DNA of 64,000 bases from Acanthosoma haemorrhoidale (lineage: Eukaryota; Arthropoda; Insecta; Hemiptera; Acanthosomatidae), in the NCBI GenBank assembly GCA_930367205.1, contig OV884014.1, positions 112,605,138 through 112,669,137 of the forward strand. The letters run 5' to 3'. Shown here one piece after another: positions 1-10,410 of the stretch. Numbering within the stretch: the stretch's first letter is position 1; each line of letters begins with the position of its first letter. Made by a program: the position numbers and the translations under genes. Below the pieces are notes generated by a model. It did no database searches. It was not told the DNA's origin and worked only from the letters and a program-made list of their open reading frames with translations.

Positions 1-889
1 CGCTGATACAAGCGTCTTCGATCTGTTCCCTTAAGCTAAACACCGCTCCCGCTCCCCGTGCCGAGGCCTGGTCCTCGTTTCTGGCGATAGGATCCACTGA
101 GCTTCTATACCTATTTCTCTCACTCTCTCGTTGCTGCTCATGGCAGGGGCCGGACCTGCCCCCTGCCTCTTCCAACACATATACGTTCTTTCCCCGTTGA
201 TGCTCTTGCAAGGCTTGTTCTACATCTAACGCCAATCTCACTGCATTCTTCAGTGTATCTGGGCGTCCGAACAACACCTGTTTTCCCACCTCACCCGAGA
301 GTCCCCTCATGAACGCTTCTAGCACTTTTCTCTCTACTTCCCGCGCCCACCACTTTGCTTCATTCCCAGATAGATCGGACCTGGTCATTTTCCCCCCCAA
401 GGAAATGCATCTGTCCGAAAATTCTTGGATCCTCTCTTTTGGCTGTTGACTCGTCTCCTGCAAAATTCTTCCATAATATTCAAAAGTATGTGGATCTCCA
501 AACCTTTCTCGCAGTGCGTCTGCAAACTTCTTAAAGCTGACAATACCCTTTAATTCCTCATTTCCTCTGACAAAGGTGGCTGCCGGGCCCTGCAACTTGA
601 GCCTACAAATCCGAACTCGGTCAACGTCCTCCCAAGCTCCACAAGCTGCTACTTCCTCCACATACTCTAGGAATTCGTCAACCGGCCTGGCACTCGCCTC
701 CCCTCCCCACGTCTTGATCAGACCCTGCAAGGACAAATCCTTCCTTGGTGGCTTAGGTGTCCCTCCTTCCTTTATCTCTGTCCGGCTAGCTTCGAGTTCA
801 TTTTTCAACTTTTCTTCCGACTGGGCCAAAGCCAGGTTAGCCTTCTCTAATTCTTCTATCCTCTGTCGGAGGTTACTTTCAACCGACAT
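1..889 (-). CDS. Gag of a Ty3/gypsy-type LTR retrotransposon, 3' part outside the window
   Basis: An uninterrupted reading frame of about 296 codons runs from an ATG at 889 down to base 1 and is cut by the window edge. The N-terminus (MSVESNLRQRIEELEK, then more E/K/L-rich residues) looks like a short coiled coil of about 40 residues. It is followed by a region typical of the retrotransposon gag family: LKLQGPAATFVRG near residue 105, FADALRERFGDPHTFEYYG near residue 130, then KERIQEFSDRCISLGGKM. Gag forms the particle that packages element RNA in the cytoplasm. The first ATG after the primer-binding site was chosen as start. No frameshift or stop is visible, so this copy may be young. Protease, RT and integrase would lie beyond the left edge. 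Family assignment is from motif resemblance only. Confidence 0.75.
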   Translation of the reverse strand, partial: MSVESNLRQRIEELEKANLALAQSEEKLKNELEASRTEIKEGGTPKPPRKDLSLQGLIKTWGGEASARPVDEFLEYVEEVAACGAWEDVDRVRICRLKLQGPAATFVRGNEELKGIVSFKKFADALRERFGDPHTFEYYGRILQETSQQPKERIQEFSDRCISLGGKMTRSDLSGNEAKWWAREVERKVLEAFMRGLSGEVGKQVLFGRPDTLKNAVRLALDVEQALQEHQRGKNVYVLEEAGGRSGPCHEQQRESERNRYRSSVDPIARNEDQASARGAGAVFSLREQIEDACIS

Positions 890-970
890 TTTAAAAGGGA
901 TTTATCAAAAAAAATTTTTTTTTTTCGAAATAAAAGTTTATCCCGGATTAGTGGATTTTCTTGCAATCCA

Positions 971-987
971 CCCCACACCTGACACCA
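971..987 (-). other. Candidate tRNA primer-binding site
   Basis: On the minus strand this reads TGGTGTCAGGTGTGGGG. It starts with TGG, the complement of a tRNA CCA end, and lies two bases after the inferred 3' end of the LTR (…TTTACA) and 82 bases before the gag ATG. That spacing is standard for gypsy-like elements. I have not identified the matching tRNA. Confidence 0.6.
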
Positions 988-989
988 CT

Positions 990-1990
990 TGTAAACCCCC
1001 GACTTTCTCTCTCTTCCTCCTCCCCCTAAATGTTTACAGGAATCTGGGGAAAATATTAATGCCAGGAGAGGGCATTACCCAAGGACAGGGGAACCTGAAA
1101 TATTACAGGGAATTGACATTTAGATTACCGACATTTTATTAAATGATAATAAACAAAAAAAAAATCCTTAAGCTATTTGATAAAAAAAAAAAATACTTAA
1201 ACTATTTGAAAAAAAAATAATTAAACTATTTGATAAAAAAAATAATTAAACTATTTGATAAAAAAAATAAGTAAACTATTTGAGAGAAAAATTACTTAAA
1301 CTATTGGACAGGAAAATACTTAAACTTTACTAAACTGGAAACTTGTAAACCAGAGTTTTATTAACTTAAAGTTTGCTGATCGAAGAATGAGAACAAAACA
1401 AATACATCACTGTCCGTGTTTATCTATACGTATGCATAGTTTGGTGTTATTTGGTGTAAACTGATGAACGACGTAAACAAACAACATAAACCCTCGGTAC
1501 GTGGAAGCTACGTCCAACGAGGTTACCTGTCGTAGCTAGATAGTGGATTAGTCATTCAGCTGTGAGGTTCCCGGTGGATGGAATCGGTGAGTCGATGATC
1601 GATATGCTCATATCCATACTAGTTCCAAGTCAAATCTCCAACCAGAGGTGCTCCCCATAAACCATAGGCCGATAAGGTGGTGAGATGAGGGGGGGGGGGC
1701 GCTCCGGCGGGTGTTGGCCAACTGATCCACACACTGACTGCAAGCGACTGATCCCGGTGCTCCGTCCTTTTAATCCTCTATAAAGGATGTAGGGTCTTAC
1801 GGGTCCTCGGAGGCGTCCCGCACCGTTATTTGTTTTGTTTACTTTTCAGCATATTTCCCATAAAACAAAATCAATACACTCACATTTGAAACACAAAGAT
1901 ATTCTTAGAACATTTATAATATTATCAATAATTATTAATTCTTTATATAAAACTAACCAAATACAAAAAAAATATTTATCTCTAATTTAC

Positions 1991-1991
<1 letters not shown>
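990..1991 (-). mobile_element. 5' LTR of the gag-bearing element (outer boundary tentative)
   Basis: The inner edge is well placed: on the plus strand it begins TGTAAACC directly next to the primer-binding site, so the LTR ends in CA on the minus strand. The outer edge is guessed at TTTACA (1986-1991), which would give inverted TGTAAA/TTTACA termini and an LTR of about 1.0 kb. TTTACA also occurs near 2160. A minus-strand AATAAA at 1135-1140 could be the polyadenylation signal. Since no second LTR is in view, the boundary cannot be confirmed. Confidence 0.45.
1141..1330. repeat. AT-rich tandem repeat inside the LTR
   Basis: About six imperfect units of roughly 27-30 bp share the core TTAAACTATTTGATAAAAAA. 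The array lies inside the inferred LTR, near its possible poly(A) signal. Confidence 0.7.

Positions 1992-2024
<33 letters not shown>
1991..2024. repeat. Poly-T tract
   Basis: A run of about 32 T after TTTACAC. It may be the poly(A) tail of a minus-strand retroposon or simple slippage. It adjoins the proposed LTR end. Confidence 0.7.
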
Positions 2025-2026
<2 letters not shown>

Positions 2027-2189
2027 CATAAATTTTACGAGGGTACTTTGTTAGATAATTACTTGTCAGCGCAAGACCCCTTATTCGGCTTAAACAATGA
2101 CTGATAATTTTTTCCTTCAATAACTAAAATAAACGAATTACAGGCGTAAACAATCGCTAATTTACATTGGCTATAAAAGTCTATCGGTC

Positions 2190-2610
2190 ACACTTGTTAA
2201 CAATTTTGCTTCTTTTTCTTCTTTTATCCTCATCAATTATTTCCAAACCAAATCAATTCTTTTTCTTTTCTTGCAATGGCTCTTCTTGGTTCTGCCAAGT
2301 CCAATACCACTAACCAAAAGAAATTTTAAATTCTTTCTGACTCACAATTTACAGCTAACATGTATCACGGCCGATCCCAAAACCAGAGTCTAGTTAGACA
2401 GTTGTGTGTGCTCTCTCAGAACCACAACAACAACTAATTATAACTGGCTAAAACTAGAGAGTAATTATGTGTGTTCACTATGGTACAACAACAACTATAC
2501 TCTTTTGTTTTTTTCATACACTCTCACTTGTTTTTATTTTGCCTTCTTGATAAGTTGGATTAAATATTATATAAAAACTCCACAATCTCTAATATCACAA
2601 CAATATATAT
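2190..2610 (+). mobile_element. AT-rich MITE, copy 1 (5'-incomplete)
   Basis: Shares long blocks with five other loci in this window: the CCTCATCAATTATTTCCAAA block, the TGATCCCAAAAC-type block, GCCTTCTTGATAAGTTGGAT, and the terminal block ending ATATCACAACAATATAT. No coding capacity is seen; the short reading frames here are chance. The left terminus (TATATTATTACG in other copies) is missing. Confidence 0.7.
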
Positions 2611-2642
2611 CCAGTATATAATTTTTTTCAATTATTCTGAAA

Positions 2643-3108
2643 TTCTTTAGTGTTCTAAAATTACCATCTGCCTTATTAGGCAATAAGATATTGATATAAA
2701 TGTTGTTATTCATACAGTATTTACAAACAGTCCAAAAGCCTCCCGAATCTACTTGGTTGTCCGTGTGGTCCTCCGTCAGCCGCGTCACCGCAATATTCAC
2801 AAAAAGACAAGAAGCCTCCTAAATCCACATGGTTCTCAACTCCCTCGCATGCAAAGAAGAGGAAGCGGAGTCTTGGGAAGTCCCCCACGCTCCTCTGTCA
2901 GCCGCGATCAGGAGGCCGATGAAGAGCGCGAGAGCCACATACGCTCAAGAAATGGCCAATGCCAGGACTCTAACTGTCACGCATTTATAGCTGGTCACGA
3001 GGTCACTGCCGTTTTAGTCTCTGAGGAGAATTATAGGGATGAGTGGTGCAGTGCAATGACTGTGCTAAGAGATTAGGGTGGAATTTCATGAACTTGGAAC
3101 CAGTATAT
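2643..3108 (-). mobile_element. Jockey-clade LINE 3' end, copy J1
   Basis: Reverse-complement copy of the family best preserved at 16390-17165. The 3' terminus (CAATATGCCT/CTGCCT…GGCAATAAG, reversed) is near 2643 and the copy is 5'-truncated near 3108, just after the ORF2 C-terminal region. The plus-strand frame at 2753-3076 is antisense to the element and is not considered a gene. Confidence 0.8.
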
Positions 3109-3148
3109 AATAATGTTGTAAAGTGTTGTCATAAATCATTAATTATAT

Positions 3149-3172
3149 TTTCCTTTTGTTGCAGGTAAGTGA
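3149..3172 (+). promoter_or_regulatory. Candidate recursive splice site (ratchet point)
   Basis: The sequence TTTTCCTTTTGTTGCAG is followed with no gap by GTAAGTG. The AG is at 3163-3164 and the GT at 3165-3166. This juxtaposition of a strong polypyrimidine tract and acceptor with a consensus donor is the definition of a ratchet point in long insect introns: the upstream exon splices to the AG and regenerates a donor. It lies 40-55 bp outside the J1 LINE fragment, so it is not an obvious part of that element. A second donor-like GTAAGT follows at 3212, as expected for a competing recursive-splice exon of about 47 nt. It has the same strand as the ADAM10-like exon 29 kb downstream. Confidence 0.65.
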
Positions 3173-4416
3173 AAACCCCAATTGGACAGAGATGCAGCTT
3201 TTTAATAATTAGTAAGTCGTTTTTTAATTTGTTTTATTATCGATAGACGGAGAAACGGTTTTGAAGTGTTTATTTATTTTTATAAATTTACCAAATGAAA
3301 TGGGTTACAAAGTTAAAATTACAAATCTGCTGATTATAGGAAGGCAAGTAAAAAAGAGAAGGGTTAAATCCGTCAACCACTGAACCATAATAAGGTTGAT
3401 CAAAGAGGAATTAAAGCAAACCAAAAAAAAAAAAAAAACGAGAACTTGGGAAGATATAATTCTACAGCAGCGGGACTTTATTTGAATAGCGGGGTCTAAC
3501 TGAGTTATAAGGGAATGGGCGAAATAATGAGAAACTAATTAGGGTTTTCTTTTTATTCGGCGAGAATAGACCCTGGGCCCTGCGCGACAGACCTTTTGGA
3601 AAAGTATTTGTAATTTAAATTAGCCCTATCCGTGAGGATTGTTTTATCCCCGCTCCAGAGGAGGGGGGGGTGGAGTTTTATCTGGGGGGAGGGGGAGCAC
3701 TCACCCTGGAATCTGACAGAGAGCGCTTGGGGTGTTCCAAGCCCGCTGTGTAGAACGATTAAACCGTACGTTCTTATAGAATTCTTATAGAACGACCAAT
3801 TAAACTGTAACGTTCTTATAGGTTAGTTAATAATAAAAAGATACTGTCCTCCTTAAAACAAACAAACAAAACAAAACAAAGTGTCCTGAGGATGACTAAA
3901 TACGCGAAACATTGACTGTAGATTTAATATTAATTATCAATTTTTTTTATTACGCTTTTTATTACTTGAAAGAAAATTCCGAAAGAATAAATACTATCCA
4001 ACCATCCTAGTTCTTTTCGTTGAAATAGTAAAATATTTTGGCTTAGGTCTGGGGACCTAAACTGGCTTTTCCGTTTTTCTGGCTACTCATGAAAAAGATT
4101 ATAAATTGATATTGATCATTTGCAATCACTTGTAGTTAATAATTAAAAAAAAAAATGAACAATAACGAAAAGACGGGAGTGACAAGACGTTCAGAAATAA
4201 ACCTAGAAAGTCCTGAAATCAATGAAAAATAAAAATATGAATATAATATAGACCAACCTATAAAAATAAAATGGTGCAACCATAATATATCTGGCCTAAA
4301 GCTGGTCTTCATGTAAGTTGCTGCCATACTGCTATAACGCCGTGAGAACAGTAGTATATTTGCGTATGTTTCAATGCTATTACAGCACATTATAGTCAAT
4401 ATTAACAATAATAAAC
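3173..4416. other. Intron-like sequence, no gene seen
   Basis: AT-rich with a poly-A run near 3421-3438, a G-rich run near 3660-3695, and a short direct repeat of the form AACGTTCTTATAG at 3770-3825. No supported reading frame or RNA gene. Confidence 0.5.
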
Positions 4417-4653
4417 AAGAAGAGAGTCCGCAATTATATAAATGTAAAGTCGATATATAATAAATATATATATTTTATATAATTATCTGTAAATTTAAAG
4501 GGGCTATGAAGAAGAAGAGAGAGGGGGGGGGGGGAAAGAAGAGAGTCCGCAATTATATAAATATAAAGTCGATATATAAGAAATATATATATTATATATA
4601 ATTATCTGTAAATTTAAAGGGGCTATGAAAAAAAAAAAAAAAAAAAAAAAATA
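4417..4653 (+). repeat. 119-bp tandem duplication carrying a LINE 3' tail
   Basis: The block starting AAGAAGAGAGTCCGC occurs at 4417 and again at 4536 (period 119). Each unit ends with AATTATCTGTAAATTTAAAG, then GGGCTATGAA, the same 3' terminus seen before the poly-A tails at 30691 and 30950. The second unit ends in about 22 A. A G-run separates the units. Confidence 0.75.
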
Positions 4654-4728
4654 GACTACGTGTTAGCCCCCTCTACCGGATTCGTCCTAAAGAACGGAAT
4701 GCTCAAGAGATTTGGTATTGACGGAACT

Positions 4729-4787
4729 CACACAGCTCTGAGGTAGAGCACCCGGCCGGAGATTCGGGAAGTCCTGGACACCAGCCA
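4729..4787 (+). mobile_element. tRNA-like SINE head fragment
   Basis: CACAGCTCTGAGGTAGAGCA resembles a pol III box A, followed by CCCGGCCGGAGATTCGGG, which can form a CCCG/CGGG stem. It resembles 53832-53895. The box B position is degenerate (GTCCTGGACACC), so this is not a working tRNA gene. Confidence 0.45.
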
Positions 4788-4926
4788 AAAAAAACATGAT
4801 ATCTTTTAAGCCTCCCGATCATGCACGAAACAAAATATAAAGTGCTCACATTGCGAACTGAAATATTAATTGAAAAGCTTTAAACAATAATAATGACAAC
4901 TTTTTTCACGTTTGATGATAATGATT

Positions 4927-5467
4927 GGTACCCCTTATTACATCAGCAACAAAACCCTTCATAACACTCTTAATATAACCTACATTCTTCAACTCATCCC
5001 AAGTTCATGAAATTCCATAGTAAACTATCCAACCACCCTAATCCCCTACACAGTCATTGCACTGCACCACTCATCCCTGTAATCCTCCTCGGAGACTAAA
5101 ACGGCAGTGCCCTCGTGACCTGCTATAAATCCGTGACTGTGGGAGTCCTGGCACTGACCAGTTTCTCCAATCATGTCCTGAGCGAATGTGGCTCTCGCGC
5201 TCTTGGTCAGCCTCCGCTGGCTCGTATTCGGTGACGCGGCTGACGGAGGAGCGTGATGTACATCCCAAGATTCCGCTTCCTCTTTCACATGTGAGGGAGG
5301 TGACAACCATGTGGATTTGGGAGGTCTCTGGGCTGTTTGTAAATACTGTATGAATGAGTAAGTGAATGAAAATTGTGTAATTGTGGGAACAATTAATGAA
5401 AACATTTATCACAATTACTTATTGCCCAATGAGGCATATTGTAATTTTATCATAATAAAGTTATTGT
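4927..5467 (+). mobile_element. Jockey-clade LINE 3' end, copy J2
   Basis: The copy begins inside the ORF2 C-terminal codons (…YYISNKTLHN-like) and runs through the 3' UTR to …GTAATTTTATCATAATAAAG. It is 5'-truncated, as is usual for aborted target-primed reverse transcription. Two minus-strand frames (5046-5412) are antisense. Confidence 0.8.
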
Positions 5468-6042
5468 TAATAATAAATTATCAAAACATTAGCTAAAAAT
5501 AAATGTTTACATTTCAAGGAATATTATCACAGAACATGCGTTTTCCCCAGACATTGTACAATTAGCATAGCAAGGATGAAAATTGTCTAAATCTAACCGT
5601 TTTAGTTCATTTCAAATTCTAGAAAAGTATGGGATGATATCGTGCTCCCTTTAAGTGGTCCAGACTAAACTAGCCAGAGCCGAACCTTTACAAATGATCA
5701 TGGCATCATCTCAATCTCCGCTTTCCGATTGTTACCTGTTGCAACCAAAAGTGAAACAATAGGTTACAATTAGTGGGCACCATTCGAGGGAAGATGGCTA
5801 AACTCAACCATGGTAGTAATATCGAAAACCTTATGCTTAATTTAAACCCTAAGGTGAATTTTGTGTTTCATTATATAGTACAATATTTAATTCATAAAAG
5901 AAGGAATAATAATAATTGAAACTTGGTTTCGGAACAATCCATAAATGTGAAATCTTTAATTAAATAGAAGGGACAAAATATGCAGTGTAAAATAATTATA
6001 TAAACAAACTCTCTATTACAGTGAAAGATGTAATACTTGATA
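5468..6042. other. No gene recognised
   Basis: AT-rich spacer between a LINE fragment and the MITE pair. It contains no reading frame with recognisable motifs. Confidence 0.5.
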
Positions 6043-6583
6043 ATATATTATTAAAATATTTAATTTCTTTTAAAAGATAATGTAATTTTATTAGTGATTA
6101 ACTGCTGTTTAAGGTTCTTTTAAACAAAATAATTATAGCTAAAGATTATATTTAATTACAAATAAACAAAAAAGAAACTTATATTAATTATACTTGTCTA
6201 TATTTTTTCTTCAATGGTCTTCTTTTTTAATCAAATTAACTCTTCTTCCTGGTGCAACTTCTTTTCCGTTCCGCTTCCAGGCCAACAACAAATAACTCAC
6301 AGAATTTTTATTTCATCACTTGACTCAGACACATATATCACAGGCTGATCCAAACTAGAGAGAGAATAATTCTGTGTTCTCCTCATAAAACAACAACTAT
6401 ACTATATCACGGGCCAAAACTAGAGAGTAATTATGTGTGTGTTCATCATGATACAACAACAACTATACTATCTTTTGTTTTTGTTTTTTTACTCCCCTTT
6501 GTTTTTTTTTTGCCTTCTTGATTCAAGGTTGGATTAAATATTTATATACAAACTCCACAATATCTAGTATCACAACAATATAT
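6043..6583 (+). mobile_element. AT-rich MITE, copy 2 (left arm of inverted pair)
   Basis: Starts TATATTATTAAAATATTTAA and ends ATCACAACAATATATA. It contains the family blocks CTTCTTCCTGGTGCAACTTC, TTCCGTTCCGCTTC and GCCTTCTTGATTCAAGGTTG. Non-coding. Confidence 0.75.
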
Positions 6584-6599
6584 AAACAGATATTTATAA

Positions 6600-7195
6600 T
6601 ATATATTGTTGTGATATTAGATATTGTGGGGTTTGTATATAAGAATTTTAAATATAAAGATTTAATCCAACTTATCAAGAAGGCGAAAATAAAAACAATG
6701 GAGAGTGGAAGAAAAAACAAAAGGGAAGGAGTACTGGTGTTTGTGATGATGAAAACACGCACAGGGTTATTCACTCTAGTTTTGGGATCAGCCCGGTATA
6801 TAATTATCTAAATCTATCGATCATAGAAAAACTTTTATAGTACAGTTGTTGTTGTTATGAGAACACAACATTATTCAATCTAGTTTTGGGATCAGCCCGT
6901 GATACATGTTAGTTGTAAATTGTGTGTCAGAAAAACTTTCCTTTGGTTAGTGGTATTGGACTTGGCAGAACCAAGAAGAGCCATTGCAAGAAAAGAAGAA
7001 GAATTGATTTGGTTTGAAAATAATTGATGAGGATAAAAGAAAAAGAAGTTTTTTTTTTGTAATTAAATATAACCTTTTTGCCAGAATTATTTTTGTTAAA
7101 GAACCTTAAACTTCAGTTAATAACTAATAAAATAAATATAAAGTTAAAGAAGAATAATAAAATTACGATATCTTTAAAAGAATGTAATAATATAT
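6600..7195 (-). mobile_element. AT-rich MITE, copy 3 (right arm of inverted pair)
   Basis: Begins ATATATTGTTGTGATATTAG and ends GTAATAATATATTTT, the reverse complement of the family. It is separated from the left arm by only about 16 bp, so the two copies face each other tail to tail and form an imperfect inverted repeat of about 1.15 kb. The frames at 6518-6811 (+) and 6523-6774 (-) are artefacts of this palindrome. Confidence 0.75.
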
Positions 7196-8450
7196 TTTGC
7201 TCAAACTCCGGACTAGCAGTTGGGTATTTGTTCTGTTTAATCTCATATTTTATTAGTCAAATAAAAAATCTATATAAACGCTAATATGCGCTTTAAAAAG
7301 AAAACATTGGATATCCAACAAGAGCCTTGCAGTGGATTGACCCTCTATTATAAACCATCTTACTGATCCTTCGTGGAGTGAATAACGAACCGACGACGGA
7401 CCCAAGCGTGTTGTGCTCAGCGTTTTTTATTGGGTGTTCGCGGAGCAAAGAATAACGAAATGTTGGGGTTACGATAACTCCTCATTCGCGGTTCACGGAG
7501 GCGGGAGAATTAGTTTCTTCTCAATTCTTTCAGTTCGAGTACAGAAGAATTCTACATGAAATACGTGGATTTGTTCTTTATCGAGTAACTGCATTCAAAT
7601 CACAGATGGTTGCATGATGCATGATGCACAAATACAATGTTTCATTTATTTAATATTCCTTGAGAAACGAAAGTTTCAATAGAAACAAAAGTGTTGGCCA
7701 GTCCTGACTTAGCTCCCGTGTGACTCGTTCTCTTGAATCGCCGATGGAAATTGGATGCTACTCATGGTCACAATTTCCCACCGGTGCAGCTATAGATAAG
7801 AGTCATCGAATAAAGGTAACCTGGTCTGCCACCCCCGGGGATGAAAGGAACGGAAGTGTACCTAAGGGCGAATGCATCGTTTGGAAATATATTTTAATGA
7901 TTATGAGAAAGTGGCCGTTTTATCGTGAAATTATTTAGGTTTTCTGGAAATATTTTATTCGTTTAAAGTATTCTTCAAAGGTTAAGAATTTTTAATAACT
8001 TTTTTTTTCAGTAAAAGAGTACTAACTTTTTTAAATATTGAATGAATAAAAAAATGGAATTTCATCAACTGTTCCTTTTGAAAAATATTAAATAACTTTG
8101 TAAGGGGTCAGTTTTTTTTTTTTTTGTTTTCTTTTTAATAAAGTGTGATAAAATCTAAATTGAATTTAAACAAAGAACAAAATGAAATTGAGCTGTTCAG
8201 AATAAAAAAAAAAAAATAATAATAATAAGGTCAAGAACTATATTAATTAAATTTTGAAATTTATTTTAAATACATAGTCAATTCCCACGAGAGTGGAAAA
8301 GAGACTGTGGAAAATATTGTGGTTAATCTTTCTATTGTCGAGCACTAAATATTTAATTGGCGAATAGCGCCATTAAATAACATAAAATAACAGAAAATAT
8401 TTAAAGATAAAATTAATCTTCAAATTTCATAAAATAAATAACTAAACAAT
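7196..8450. other. No gene recognised
   Basis: Contains a moderately GC-rich patch at 7300-7560 with no recognised homology, direct repeats TGCATGATGCATGATGCA at 7610-7628, and homopolymer A/T runs. A 72-codon frame at 7720-7938 shows no domain and is not called. Confidence 0.5.
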
Positions 8451-8957
8451 ATAAATATTATTACGGTTTTTTAAAAGATATCGTAATTTTATTTTTATTC
8501 TTTATCTTTAAATTTTTCTTATCGTTTATTCTCTAAAGTTTTTTAGGTTCTACTAACAAAAATAATTCTGGCAAAAGGTGTATTTAATTAAAACTAAACA
8601 AAAAAAACTTATATAAATTACTTGTCTATTTTTTCTTTTCTTTTTCTTCTACAACAAATTTAACACTTCTTCCGGTTGCTGGTTATCTTCCGTTCCGCTT
8701 CAAAGCCAACAACAAATAACATAAAAATTGTTACTATGATCACTATCTTCAGATACATATATCACGGGCTGATCCCAAAACTAGAGAGAGTTAATGCTGT
8801 GTTCTCATCATGACAACAACTAACTAGCCATTTTGTTTTTTCCTCTACTCTCAATTGTTTTTATTTTCGCCTTCTTGATAAGTTGGATTAAATCTTTATA
8901 TTTAAAATTCTTATGTACAAACTCCACAATATCTAATATCACAACAATATATATTAA
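8451..8957 (+). mobile_element. AT-rich MITE, copy 4
   Basis: Near full length: starts TATAAATATTATTACGG and ends ATCACAACAATATATA. It carries ATAATTCTGGCAAAAGGTG and TTCCGTTCCGCTTC blocks in family order. Confidence 0.8.
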
Positions 8958-9009
8958 ATTATACTTAATCTTAAACATTTTTCAAAGAAATTATAAACAA
9001 TATTGAAAA

Positions 9010-9110
9010 TTCACTGCATAAAGGAGGGTGTGAATTACAAAAACCAATATCTTTTTAAGGTTAAAATTATATAAACAAAATAGGGGACTAGGTGATGGGG
9101 TTCACCTTCA
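9010..9110 (-). mobile_element. LINE 3'-UTR fragment with conserved hairpin
   Basis: Contains GGTGATGGGGTTCACC at 9091-9106, a 16-nt imperfect hairpin recurring in four other LINE-derived loci. Flanking words (AGGAGGGT…AATTACAAAAAC) match 11795-11900. Confidence 0.6.
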
Positions 9111-9204
9111 GGTTACAAACAGGGAATAAAAATAAAACTTACAAACAAAAACTTAAAAACTTAAGCGTTCCTGCCTCGACATTTATAAGTGAACGGAGCG
9201 GGGG

Positions 9205-9533
9205 TTATCTTGCTAAATACCGGGTTTGTAACTACTGTACTAGGTAAAGTTCGCAGGGCTACGGGAACCGTCGTCTGAGAGGAAGTGGTCTCTTCCAAGG
9301 AGGTGCTAGTTTTGGCAGAAGAAGGCAGATAATCCCACTAGGAAGGTGTGGAGTCTGACAACGCCAGACTAAAACATAGCGAGGTTAGGAAAGAGAGATG
9401 CAGAGGTAGTTGAATAAGAAAGCCATGGTTAGAGTAGAGCAGAAAGTGCCAGTGCACAGAGAGAGAGAGAGAAGTGTTCCAAGTGCCGGGTGCCGAGTGT
9501 CTCTCGCAAGCCCCAAATCGGGCTGCTTATAAT
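9205..9533 (+). mobile_element. Fragment of the solo-LTR family
   Basis: Internal LTR sequence (TCTTCCAAGGAGGTGCTAGT, GACTAAAACATAGCGAGGTT, CAGAGGTAGTTGAA) matches 19547-20445, 51697-52200 and 54287-55179. It starts in the middle of the LTR and stops at the TATA-like GCTTATAAT, where a mariner begins. Both ends of the LTR are absent. Confidence 0.7.
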
Positions 9534-10410
9534 GGGTGTCCCAGAATTAACGCAAGATTTGAATTTGTCGCCATTTGTGCAGTAAAGTGCTGGCAACCAT
9601 AAAAAAAAGACCGCTGACAGTTTAGTAAAAATGGAGCGTTACACGATAGAACAACGTGTCTTTATTGTTGAAGGTTATCTCAAAAATAATGAAAGTTTGG
9701 CGGCTGCAGTTCGAAAATTTCATACAAAATATGGTCGGAATAGTGTTTTGACTTCATCAACTGTGAAGAGATTAATTGAAAAATTTAGGGAGACTGGATC
9801 AGTTGGAGACACTAAACACACTGGTCGTCCTAAAACAAGACGTTCAAATGTCAATATCGAAGCAGTGCGTGAGAGTGTTGTTGAAAATCCAGGAACATCA
9901 ATTCGGCGTCGTAAACACAGTTCTATGTGCCGAAATAGGATGATCTTGATGTGGCCAATGTGTGGTTTCAACAAGATGGTGCCACATGCCATACAGTCCA
10001 TGAAACAATTGAAATACTGCATGAGACATTTTCAGGTCGTGTAATCTGTCGTTTTGGTGATCAAAATTGGCCCCCTAGATCGTGTGATTTAACACCTTTA
10101 GATTTCTTTTTATGGGGTTATTTGAAGTCAAAGGTGTATATCAACAAGCTCACATCCACCCGTGCATTAAAAGAGGAAATTCAACGCTGCATCACCGAAA
10201 TTTAACCACATTTATGCCAAGTGGTCATGGAAAAATTCGACAAAAGAGTGCGCATGTGCCAGCAAAGTCGTGGAGGCCATTTGCCCGATGTGTTAGTCTA
10301 TAAATAACACTATCCTATTTACTTTATAATTCAATAAAAAAATAACAGCAAAAATACTAAAAACTGTGTTTTCTATTTAAATCAAATCTTGCTGTTAATA
10401 CTGGGACACT
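9534..10410 (+). mobile_element. Mariner-family A, copy A1, internally deleted
   Basis: The left terminus GGGTGTCCCAGAATTAACGC and the right terminus (…TTGCTGTTAATACTGGGACAC) are inverted repeats of about 28 bp, the right one decayed. It encloses a disrupted transposase. Left flank ends TTATAAT. This is a non-autonomous derivative. Confidence 0.85.
9631..10270 (+). pseudogene. Mariner-type transposase, internally deleted and frameshifted
   Basis: Residues 1-90 from the ATG at 9631 (MERYTIEQRVFIVEGYL…) form the DUF4817-like helix-turn-helix that binds the terminal repeats. They end at NPGTSIRRRK. The frame then shifts at a deletion junction near 9915-9945. The C-terminal catalytic half resumes in another frame: VWFQQDGATCH, then DQNWPPRSCDLTPLDFF. 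Second and third catalytic aspartates are present, but the block with the first Asp (usually DE/TD..W) is missing, so no active enzyme can be made. The same junction occurs in copies A2, A3 and A5. A stop interrupts at 10203. Confidence 0.85.

Noticed and set aside
576..1142. 188-codon plus-strand protein
   Set aside because: It is the antisense shadow of the gag frame on the minus strand and continues into the LTR.
2753..3076. Host gene on the plus strand
   Set aside because: The same peptide words appear antisense to several Jockey LINE 3' ends, so it is repeat-derived.
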